Shown: positions 1 to 5,557 of the stretch, in pieces
How the letters are laid out: every line of letters starts with the position of its first letter
How positions within the stretch are numbered: position 1 is the stretch's first letter
Assembly: GCA_030690515.1 (NCBI GenBank)
Contig: JAUYGP010000092.1
Location: 1 to 8,337 of the forward strand
Origin: Giesbergeria sp.
Lineage (GTDB): Bacteria; Pseudomonadota; Gammaproteobacteria; Burkholderiales; Burkholderiaceae_C
Reading direction: 5' to 3'
DNA length: 8,337 bases
Notes under the pieces: model-generated
The model's input: only the letters and a program-made list of their open reading frames with translations
Told to the model about the DNA's origin: nothing
Database searches by the model: none
Made by a program: the position numbers and the translations under genes

Positions 1-1
1 G

Positions 2-1003
2 ATTGAAGGCCTGATCGTGCGCGACTCGGGCGACAGCCTGCGTAAGCAGAACGCCGGCATTTACCTCTATCCCGGCGCGCACCGTGCCGTGGTGCAGCAC
101 TGCGACCTCACCTATAACCTGTTCGGCCTGTGGATCGAGAAGGTGAAGGACGTTCGCATCGAGGGCAACACCATCACCGGCAAGCGCGACTACGACTCGG
201 CGCGGCGCGGCAACGGCATTCAGCTCTACAACACGCAGGGCGCGCAGATCATCGGCAACAACATCAGCTTCGTGCGCGACGCGCTGTATGTCGATGTGTC
301 GCACCACGCGGTGTTCCGGGGGAACAAGCTGCACCACAGCCGCTACGGCTCGCACTACATGACGTCGTACTACAACCTGTGGGAAGACAACGACACCTAC
401 TACAACCGTGGTGGCCTGGCGTTGATGGAGGTGCGCGAACAGACGGTGCGGGGCAACCGTGCCTGGGGCAACTCCGACCACGGCATCATGCTGCGCTCGG
501 TACAGGACTCCGTGGTTGAGAACAATGTGGTTGCTGGCAACCAGCGCGGCTTTTTCATCTACGACGTCGAGTACGTCACGCTGCGCAACAACCTTATCGT
601 CGATAACTTTGTGGGTGCCCATCTCTCGGCCGGGGTGAAGAACAACGTGGTGGAGCAGAACGACTTCATCAGCAATCGCGAGCAGGTGCGCTACGTGGGC
701 ACCAAGGACGAAGACTGGGGCGGCAAGGTAGGCAACTACTGGAGCAACTACATCGGCTGGGACCGCGACGGTGACGGTTTTGGTGATGTGCCCTACGAAG
801 CCAACGACATGGTGGATCGCCTGAGTTGGCGCCACCCCAGCATGAAACTGCTGCTGGCCAGCCCCGCGGTGCAGGCCCTGCGCCTGGTGGGCCAGCAATT
901 TCCGGTACTGCGCGTACCCACGGTCGTCGACCGCAACCCGCGCATGCTGCCGAGCAACCCAGAATGGAGTCAATGGCGTGGCAAGTACTTTTCCGGCCAG
1001 TGA
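2..1003 (+). CDS. nosD: NosD, periplasmic copper-site maturation protein of N2O reductase (5' partial)
   Basis: NosD is the periplasmic subunit of the NosDFY complex, which supports assembly of the copper centres of nitrous oxide reductase NosZ. The frame is open from the first bases (reads IEGLIVRDSGDSL), so the N-terminus and signal peptide lie upstream; the GTG at 17 is internal and not a true start. The visible 333 residues show repeated short strands with Asn/Gly turns (for example RIEGNTITG, QIIGNNISF, VVENNVVAGNQRG, LRNNLIVDN), typical of the right-handed beta-helix CASH domain of NosD. After the helix comes NYWSNYIGWD followed by an acidic DRDGDGFGD loop, resembling a calcium-binding loop and usual in NosD, then a C-terminal tail. 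The 3' end overlaps nosF by 26 bases, and nosF-nosY-nosL follow, which settles the assignment. Confidence 0.95.
   Translation: MEGLIVRDSGDSLRKQNAGIYLYPGAHRAVVQHCDLTYNLFGLWIEKVKDVRIEGNTITGKRDYDSARRGNGIQLYNTQGAQIIGNNISFVRDALYVDVSHHAVFRGNKLHHSRYGSHYMTSYYNLWEDNDTYYNRGGLALMEVREQTVRGNRAWGNSDHGIMLRSVQDSVVENNVVAGNQRGFFIYDVEYVTLRNNLIVDNFVGAHLSAGVKNNVVEQNDFISNREQVRYVGTKDEDWGGKVGNYWSNYIGWDRDGDGFGDVPYEANDMVDRLSWRHPSMKLLLASPAVQALRLVGQQFPVLRVPTVVDRNPRMLPSNPEWSQWRGKYFSGQ
966..969 (+). promoter_or_regulatory. Ribosome binding site deciding the nosF GTG start
   Basis: GGAG lies 8 bases before the GTG at 978, within the last codons of nosD. The nosF frame has no ATG near the conserved N-terminus, so this Shine-Dalgarno match is what selects the GTG start. 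It implies that nosF is translated from inside the nosD reading frame. Confidence 0.7.
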
Positions 1004-1910
1004 AAGCGCAGCGGTCTCGCTGCGCGGCGTCAGCAAATACTATGGCGCGCTGCATGCCGTCGATGGCGTCGATCTCGACATCCCCCGGGGTGAAATCTTT
1101 GGTCTGATAGGGCACAACGGCGCAGGCAAAAGCACGCTGTTCAAGATGATGTTGGGCCTGATCTCGGCCACGCAGGGCGAGATCCTGATTGGCGGTGCGC
1201 AGGTCGGAGGGCGGGGCTTTCGGGCGGCCCGTCGCCACCTGGGCTATCTGCCTGAAAACGTGGTGCTGTACGACAACCTCAGCGGCCTGGAGACGCTCCG
1301 GTTCTTTGCCCGGCTCAAGCACGCCAACCCGACGCAATGCCAGGAGGTGCTCGATCGCGTGGGCCTCGCCCATGCCGGTGCACGCCCGGTGCGCGAGTAT
1401 TCCAAGGGCATGCGCCAGCGCCTGGGTTTTGCCCAGGCCTTGCTGGGCGCGCCGCAGGTGCTGTTTCTCGATGAACCCACCAACGGCCTCGACCCCCAGG
1501 CCATCCGCGACTTTTATGCCACGCTGCGTGGCCTGCAGGCGCAGGGCGTCACGGTCATCATCACCTCGCACATCCTGGCCGAACTGCAGGAGCGCGTAGA
1601 CCGCCTGGCCATCATGGCGGCCGGAAAAATCCAGGCCGTGGGCAGTGTGCAGGCGCTGCGCGAGCAAACACAAATGCCGCTGGTGTTCGAGCTGCAATTG
1701 CATGCCGAGGACGCCCCCGCCGTGGCCCAGGCCCTGGCACCGCTGACGGGCGAGGCCCCCGAGCTGCTCGCCACCGGCCTGCGCCTGCGCTGCCCGCGCG
1801 AACGCAAGATGGCCGTGCTGGCCGCGCTGGCGCCGTTTGGCGCGCGCGTGCTCGACGTGAAGATGCAGGAACCCTCGCTTGAAGACGTGTTCTTCGGGTT
1901 TTCCGACTGA
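978..1910 (+). CDS. nosF: NosF, ABC transporter ATPase for NosZ maturation
   Basis: NosF is the cytoplasmic ATPase of the NosDFY complex; it hydrolyses ATP to drive NosY and, through it, NosD in NosZ copper-site assembly. The 310-residue product has all ABC motifs: Walker A GHNGAGKST (45-53), a Q-loop region YLPENVVLYDN (90-100) with Glu where many ABC proteins have Gln, a signature YSKGMRQRL (141-149) of the type common in ABC-2 exporters, Walker B VLFLDEPTNGLDP (161-173) and the switch His198 in TSH. The C-terminal ~90 residues form the extension seen after the ATPase core in this subfamily. The start is GTG at 978, with GGAG 8 bases upstream; it overlaps nosD by 26 bases in another frame, suggesting translational coupling. 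nosY begins 12 bases after its stop. Confidence 0.96.
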   Translation: MASTFPASESAAVSLRGVSKYYGALHAVDGVDLDIPRGEIFGLIGHNGAGKSTLFKMMLGLISATQGEILIGGAQVGGRGFRAARRHLGYLPENVVLYDNLSGLETLRFFARLKHANPTQCQEVLDRVGLAHAGARPVREYSKGMRQRLGFAQALLGAPQVLFLDEPTNGLDPQAIRDFYATLRGLQAQGVTVIITSHILAELQERVDRLAIMAAGKIQAVGSVQALREQTQMPLVFELQLHAEDAPAVAQALAPLTGEAPELLATGLRLRCPRERKMAVLAALAPFGARVLDVKMQEPSLEDVFFGFSD

Positions 1911-1922
1911 AGGACAGGCCCC

Positions 1923-2738
1923 ATGGAACTAACACCCATCCTCACCATTGCCGCCAAAGAATTCCGCGACCGCATGCGCAACCGCTGGGTCCTGGCGGTG
2001 GCCCTGGTCTTTACCGTGTTCTCGCTCGTCATCGCCTACTTTGGCGGCGCGCAGCAAGGCAGCGTGGGCTTTCGCTCGATCGAGTTCACCATCGCCAGCC
2101 TGGTCAGCCTGGTGATCTACCTGATTCCGCTGATCGCGCTGCTGCTGGGCTTTGACGCCATCGTGGGCGAGCGCGAGCGCGGCTCGCTCGACCTGCTGCT
2201 GGCCCTGCCCATCACGCGCCTGGAACTGCTGCTGGGCAAATACCTGGGCCTGGCGGCGGCGCTCACGCTCTCCACGCTGGCGGGCTTTGGCTTGGTGGCG
2301 GTGCTGCTGTACCAGCGCATGAGCTGGGCCGGACTGTTCCACTACTTTGGTTTCATGCTCAGCTCGGTGTTGCTGGGCCTGGCGTTCCTCAGCATGGCCG
2401 TGCTGCTGTCGGTGCTGGCGCGCGACCGCACCCGCGCCTCGGGCCTGGCCATCACCATCTGGTTCTTCTTTGTGCTGGTGTTCGACCTGCTGCTGCTGGG
2501 TACCCTGGTTGCTACGGGCGGGCGCTTTGGTGGTGAGGTGTTTGCCTGGCTGCTGCTGCTCAACCCGGCCGATGTGTTCCGCATCCTGAACGTTTTTGCG
2601 CTCGATGACGTGCGCACGCTGTATGGCCTGGCCAGCATTGTGCCGTCGTCCTTGGGCAGCCCGGTCATCATGGGCGCCGTCATGCTGGCCTGGATCGTTC
2701 TGCCCCTGGGCCTGGCCAACTGGAGATTCAAGCCATGA
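1923..2738 (+). CDS. nosY: NosY, ABC-2 type permease for NosZ maturation
   Basis: NosY is the inner-membrane subunit joining NosF in the cytoplasm to NosD in the periplasm. The 271 residues hold six hydrophobic segments at about 22-40, 57-78, 107-130, 142-166, 175-197 and 248-266. Between the second and third segments is the ABC-2 signature ERERGSLDLLLALPITR (83-99), which forms the coupling region contacting the ATPase. Further NosY-like features are the amphipathic N-terminal AAKEFRDRMRNRW and LLNPADVFRILNVF (212-225). The ATG at 1923 has AGGA 8 bases upstream, just after the nosF stop. The stop shares the sequence ATGA with the nosL start, so the two genes are likely translationally coupled. 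Length and order fit nosDFYL operons. Confidence 0.96.
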   Translation: MELTPILTIAAKEFRDRMRNRWVLAVALVFTVFSLVIAYFGGAQQGSVGFRSIEFTIASLVSLVIYLIPLIALLLGFDAIVGERERGSLDLLLALPITRLELLLGKYLGLAAALTLSTLAGFGLVAVLLYQRMSWAGLFHYFGFMLSSVLLGLAFLSMAVLLSVLARDRTRASGLAITIWFFFVLVFDLLLLGTLVATGGRFGGEVFAWLLLLNPADVFRILNVFALDDVRTLYGLASIVPSSLGSPVIMGAVMLAWIVLPLGLANWRFKP

Positions 2739-3319
2739 AACATACCTGTTCCTGCCGCCGCCATGGCGGCATCGCCCCGGCCTGCGGTCAGCGCCGTCAA
2801 TTGCTGGGGTTCGCCGCGCTGGCCGCTCTGGGGTCGCTTGGCGCCCTGGCGGGTTGCAGCGATCCTGCAGGTACCGCACAGGCCCTGGGCCCCATCGACA
2901 TCGACCGCTCCACCAGCTGCGAACTCGACGGCATGCTGCTGGCCGACTACCCCGGCCCGAAGGCGCAGGTGCACTACATTGGGCAGGAGCACCCCAGCTT
3001 TTTCTGCGACATGGTGGAGCTGTTCAACACCCTGCTGGCCGGAGAACAGGTGCGCGCGGTGCGTGCCATCTACGTGCAGGACATGGGCAAGGCCGACTGG
3101 GAGCACCCCGTTGGCCACTGGATCGATGGCAAAACCGCGTTTTACGTGCTGGGCAGCCGACGCCAGGGCTCCATGGGCCCGACCATCGGCAGCTTTGCGC
3201 AAGAAGCCGATGCGACAAAATTTGCCGCTGAATATGGCGGCAAGGTGCTGCGCTTTGCCGACATCAAGGCCGACATGGTCGACCTGAGCGGCGGCGCCCT
3301 GCACGACACGAAGATGTAA
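2735..3319 (+). CDS. nosL: NosL, copper-binding lipoprotein chaperone for NosZ
   Basis: NosL is a copper-binding lipoprotein that hands copper to the NosDFY/NosZ assembly machinery on the periplasmic side. The 194-residue product has a long N-region (with Cys5, Cys7, Cys17 and a twin arginine R20-R21 in QRRQLLG), a hydrophobic core (about 23-38) and a lipobox LAGC with lipidation Cys41. The mature part carries the NosL-type CELDGM motif (Cys62, Met67) and the C-terminal half AFYVLGS...GSMGP...FAAEYGGKVLRFADI (135-177). The ATG at 2735 overlaps the nosY stop as ATGA, with GGAG 9 bases upstream. The twin arginine raises the possibility of Tat export, as for NosZ, but the rest of the motif is loose. 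Family assignment is firm from motifs and operon position. Confidence 0.94.
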   Translation: MKHTCSCRRHGGIAPACGQRRQLLGFAALAALGSLGALAGCSDPAGTAQALGPIDIDRSTSCELDGMLLADYPGPKAQVHYIGQEHPSFFCDMVELFNTLLAGEQVRAVRAIYVQDMGKADWEHPVGHWIDGKTAFYVLGSRRQGSMGPTIGSFAQEADATKFAAEYGGKVLRFADIKADMVDLSGGALHDTKM

Positions 3320-3326
3320 CGGCAGC

Positions 3327-3965
3327 ATGCACCAGCCCTGGCAGCCCCCCATGCCCGCGCAGGCCCTGCGCCTGTGGCTGGGCGTGGGCCTTGCATTGGT
3401 ACTGTTGGCCCTGGTGCTGTGGAGTCTGCCCATGGTCCGCACAGCCCTGGGGCCCGAGGCTGCCACCGAGATCGAAGCCGACGTCTGCGTCGTCGCGCCC
3501 CCCACGCCCTACAACCCCGCCTCGGGCCTGCCTTTGCAGGCGGCCCGCCCGGTCCCGGCCGATGTGCGTTGCCCGGTCTGCGGCATGTACCCCTCGCGCT
3601 CGCCCGACTGGGCAGCGCAGGTCATCTTTGCCAACGGCGATGCGCAGTTTTTTGACTCCCCCTTGAGCCTGTTCATGTACCTGGGCGACGTCGCCCGCTA
3701 CAGCCCGGGGCGCAGCGCCGACGAAATCGTGGCGCACTACGTCACCGACGTCCCCAGCCGCCGCTGGGTCGATGCGCGCAGCGCCTTCTATGTCACCGGC
3801 TCCACCGCCAAAGGCCCCATGCGCGCGGGCAACCTGCCTGCCTTTGCATCACAGGATGCCGCGCGCCAGTTTGCCGCGCAGCGCGGCGGCAAGGTGCTGG
3901 CGTATGCCGGTGTCGACGCCGAGCTGGTGGCGCAACTGGGTGGGCAGGGCGTGCATGCACATTGA
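3327..3965 (+). CDS. Second NosL-family protein, membrane-anchored
   Basis: The 212-residue product is a NosL paralogue that probably works in copper handling for NosZ. It begins with a single hydrophobic segment (about 15-36) and no lipobox, so an uncleaved inner-membrane anchor with a periplasmic domain is inferred. The domain carries RCPVCGM (81-87), the CxxCGM copper-binding motif of classical NosL proteins, then FANGDAQFFDSPLSLFMYL (101-119). Its C-terminal half parallels that of the upstream NosL: AFYVTGS, GPM, FASQDAARQFAAQRGGKVLAYAGV (173-196). It starts 7 bases after the nosL stop; the ribosome binding site is weak (ACGGCAG), suggesting reinitiation or coupling. An in-frame ATG at 3351 lacks a better site. 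It is the last gene before the terminator-like repeat. Confidence 0.88.
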   Translation: MHQPWQPPMPAQALRLWLGVGLALVLLALVLWSLPMVRTALGPEAATEIEADVCVVAPPTPYNPASGLPLQAARPVPADVRCPVCGMYPSRSPDWAAQVIFANGDAQFFDSPLSLFMYLGDVARYSPGRSADEIVAHYVTDVPSRRWVDARSAFYVTGSTAKGPMRAGNLPAFASQDAARQFAAQRGGKVLAYAGVDAELVAQLGGQGVHAH

Positions 3966-3967
3966 TG

Positions 3968-4073
3968 TGCTATTGAAAATATAGCTGTTGGCGCTTGATA
4001 GGTAACCGATTTGGATATGTTTCTATCTCAATCGTTGAATTACTAAGCGCTAGCAGCTCCGTTTTTTGTAGCA
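3968..4073. repeat. Fold-back palindromic intergenic repeat
   Basis: The ends are inverted: TGCTAT (3968-3973) against GTAGCA (4068-4073), with A-rich and T-rich arms just inside. A core stem follows: AGCTGTTGGCGCTTG (3983-3997) against TAAGCGCTAGCAGCT (4044-4058), with the few mismatches all being G-U pairs in RNA. The middle (3998-4043) also folds, with AACCGAT against ATCGTT and GATA against TATC. The 'agctg..agcgcttg...aagcgctagcagct' pattern matches, from memory, a dispersed intergenic repeat of Comamonadaceae genomes; membership is inferred. Here its interior seems longer than the usual form. It sits between convergent transcripts. Confidence 0.65.
3983..4067 (+). terminator. Probable rho-independent terminator of the nos operon
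   Basis: The 15-bp stem of the fold-back repeat (3983-3997 with 4044-4058, including G-U pairs) is followed after CCG by six T (4062-4067). This is the arrangement of an intrinsic terminator reading rightwards out of the nos genes, although the loop of 46 bases is long. On the opposite strand the stem is followed by a T-rich stretch (TATATTTTC), so it could also stop leftward transcripts coming from the 4204-4605 gene. Confidence 0.5.
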
Positions 4074-4203
4074 ACCGGGTCTGCGGATTCGTCCACGGAT
4101 TGCCGTGCGCACCACCCCCCCATTCCGTGAGCGTGACCACGGCGGCGAACGTCCGCGTTCAGTGCAGGGAGAGGCCCGCCGGGCGAGTGCCGTCCGCCGG
4201 AGC

Positions 4204-4605
4204 CTAGGCTTGGGCTGCTGAGGGCTTCAGGGCCACAGCGGCCAGATACACCACGCCTAATACAACCACCATGCAATCCATGGCGATCGCTGGAGCAGCT
4301 TTTGCCAAGTACTCCGTTCCGTAGAGCAGAACCAAGGAGACAAAGATCGCCTTGCTCAGGGTGGCGATGGCGATGGCGAACCCTCTGTTCTTCTCGCTAT
4401 AGGCGCCGTAGAGGAGCACGACGCCCATCAGGCCGACCAGCGCAGACCAGCTCCGTACCACCATCGATTCCAGCGTTCCGTTGAACGATTTCCCAAACAT
4501 GGATTCCAGCGCGGCCTCGGGTGCAAACAATCCATAAAACATCGTGGATGTCAGTGCGCCAGAAATGAGCATGACCCATTTGATGTTCTTCGTGACGAAA
4601 TTCAT
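4204..4605 (-). CDS. Small four-helix integral membrane protein, function unknown
   Basis: The product has 133 residues and is mostly membrane-embedded, with hydrophobic segments at about 8-27, 50-69, 76-96 and 105-126. A loop FAPEAALESMFGKSFNGTLESM (27-48) lies between helices 1 and 2, and helix 2 is preceded by VVRSWSALVGLMG. This four-helix plan with a conserved-looking first loop recalls the small DoxX-like/DUF4345-type membrane proteins, but I do not recognise a specific family and assign no function. The ATG at 4605 has a strong AAAGGAG just upstream. Third codon positions are less GC-rich than in the flanking nos and cre genes. It lies 162 bases downstream of the VOC gene on the same strand; shared transcription is possible but not shown. 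Confidence 0.8.
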   Translation of the reverse strand: MNFVTKNIKWVMLISGALTSTMFYGLFAPEAALESMFGKSFNGTLESMVVRSWSALVGLMGVVLLYGAYSEKNRGFAIAIATLSKAIFVSLVLLYGTEYLAKAAPAIAMDCMVVVLGVVYLAAVALKPSAAQA

Positions 4606-4664
4606 TTCTCTCCTTTGCTTGTGGCGCGATGCCGTTTGCGCGGCAGTTCTCCTGGACCTTGGGG

Positions 4665-4690
4665 CACAACGCCGGCCTTGGGCCGTTGTG
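4665..4690. repeat. Imperfect hairpin between the VOC and membrane-protein genes
   Basis: CACAACG (4665-4671) pairs with CGTTGTG (4684-4690), and GCC (4675-4677) with GGC (4681-4683) around a TTG loop, leaving a 3-base bulge. No T-run follows on either strand, so it is not a standard terminator. The 162-base gap around it shows no convincing gene. Confidence 0.3.
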
Positions 4691-4767
4691 GCGTATCAGG
4701 GTGCTCATCGTCGTTGCCTTCAACGTTGACACCTGTGCAGAACTTCACCGGGCCCATCCCAGCCGTC

Positions 4768-5118
4768 TTAGTCCGCCCACACGGCAAATTCATTTCCACC
4801 GGGCTCGGTGAAATGGAATCTTCGGCCCCCCGGAAAGGCAAATATCGGCTTCACAATCTGGCCGCCTGCCGCCGTGATTTTGGCCTGCGTTTCCTCCAGT
4901 TGCGCGCTGTAGAAAACGATGAGCGCGCTCCCGTTGTCCGTACTGGCAGCCATTTCGGACTGAAAGAACCCACCGTCAAGACCCTGGTCTGAGAAAGCGG
5001 CGTATTCTGGACCGTAATCGACAAACGACCAACCGAATGCCGTCTGGAAGAACGCCTTCGTCGCCTCCAAATTTCTGGACGGGTACTCAACGTAGTTTAT
5101 TTTTTCGTGCATTGGCAT
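4768..5118 (-). CDS. VOC (glyoxalase/bleomycin-resistance fold) family protein
   Basis: The 116-residue product is a single vicinal-oxygen-chelate domain. It opens with INYVEYPSRNLEATKAFFQTAFGW (7-30), the first strand and helix of a VOC module. The second module runs from ALIVFYSAQLEETQAKITAAGG (65-86) to FPGGRRFHFTEPGGNEFAVW (95-114), the usual VOC ending. The position normally holding the first metal ligand (often His) is Glu11, so metal use and reaction cannot be predicted; members range from lyases to binding proteins. The start at 5118 is preferred because GGG sits 8 bases upstream; the ATG at 5112 would remove two residues. Base composition resembles the downstream membrane-protein gene rather than the neighbouring operons. 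Family is firm, substrate unknown. Confidence 0.88.
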   Translation of the reverse strand: MPMHEKINYVEYPSRNLEATKAFFQTAFGWSFVDYGPEYAAFSDQGLDGGFFQSEMAASTDNGSALIVFYSAQLEETQAKITAAGGQIVKPIFAFPGGRRFHFTEPGGNEFAVWAD

Positions 5119-5161
5119 ATCTTTTTCCCAGTTTTAGGCATCGAACGAATGAAAGAGACTG

Positions 5162-5244
5162 CCCCCACCCTGAGTGATCCGTGCCGTCGTGGGGGACAGT
5201 ATCCAGGGGCCACACCGGAGCCGCTGGTGGGAGGGGACGGATCA
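5162..5244. repeat. Inverted repeats in the gap between the creD operon and the VOC gene
   Basis: Two perfect inverted repeats lie in this 133-base gap: CCCCCAC (5162-5168) with GTGGGGG (5189-5195), and TGATCCGT (5175-5182) with ACGGATCA (5237-5244). They interleave, so both cannot form at once. On the - strand the first is followed by a moderately T-rich stretch and could weakly terminate the cre transcript; an operator role for the VOC gene is equally possible. No clear -35/-10 pair was seen. Confidence 0.35.
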
Positions 5245-5251
5245 TCCCCCG

Positions 5252-5557
5252 TCAATCGTATCTCCGGATGCTGCGCCGCGTCGCTGGCAGCAGCGCCGCC
5301 ATGCGCCAGACCAGTGCGCGCAGTGCACGGCGCAGTGCTGGGGTGCCTGCCGGGGTGAAGGCGGCCTGCAGCACCTCCTGCTGGGCGCAGCGCAGGGCGG
5401 CGCGGTCATTCGCCTGCAGGGCGGCCAGCAGGCGGTTGTGCAGGCGCGCAAGGCGCTGCGCCTCGGCGGGGGACAGGGCCGTTTGCTGCGCGGTGACGGG
5501 GGCCATCAGGTGCTGCGCCCAGGTGATTTCCTGGTGAAAGGAGGGGGCGCGGCTCAT
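5252..5557 (-). CDS. Uncharacterised 101-residue protein coupled to creD
   Basis: This frame starts at an ATG (5557) that overlaps the creD stop as ATGA and runs 101 residues. The frame remains open further upstream inside creD, but that part is an out-of-frame shadow of creD. The protein reads as almost entirely helical: an N-terminal FHQEITWAQHL, then AEAQRLARLHNRLLAALQANDRAALRCAQQEVLQAAF (31-67) with regular hydrophobic spacing, and a basic C-terminus ending RRSIRRYD. There is no signal peptide, clear membrane span or catalytic motif. Its only Cys is residue 57. No strong ribosome binding site precedes the ATG, so expression would depend on coupling to creD. I do not recognise the family. 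The coupling and sensible composition argue for a real gene. Confidence 0.6.
   Translation of the reverse strand: MSRAPSFHQEITWAQHLMAPVTAQQTALSPAEAQRLARLHNRLLAALQANDRAALRCAQQEVLQAAFTPAGTPALRRALRALVWRMAALLPATRRSIRRYD

Noticed and set aside
1929..2879. A long - strand frame (316 residues) opposite nosY
   Set aside because: Its Gln/Arg/His/Ala-rich translation is the usual antisense shadow of a GC-rich membrane-protein gene; nosY on the + strand has clear family motifs.
4074..4203. Short hairpins (for example CACGG 4094-4098 with CCGTG 4103-4107) as an attachment site or integron recombination site
   Set aside because: The stems are only about 5 bp, no core-site motif or flanking integrase is seen, and such hairpins are expected by chance in GC-rich DNA. 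I see no gene here.
4397..4732. A 111-residue frame on the - strand across the gap and the membrane-protein gene
   Set aside because: Most of it is an out-of-frame shadow of the 133-residue membrane protein, which has the better ribosome binding site and a coherent four-helix pattern.
4602..4841. A 79-residue frame on the - strand ending on the start codon of the membrane-protein gene, as a possible coupled leader
   Set aside because: It overlaps the 3' end of the VOC gene in another frame, has no recognisable domain, and its Pro/Lys/Arg-rich composition looks like non-coding translation. The downstream gene has its own strong ribosome binding site.
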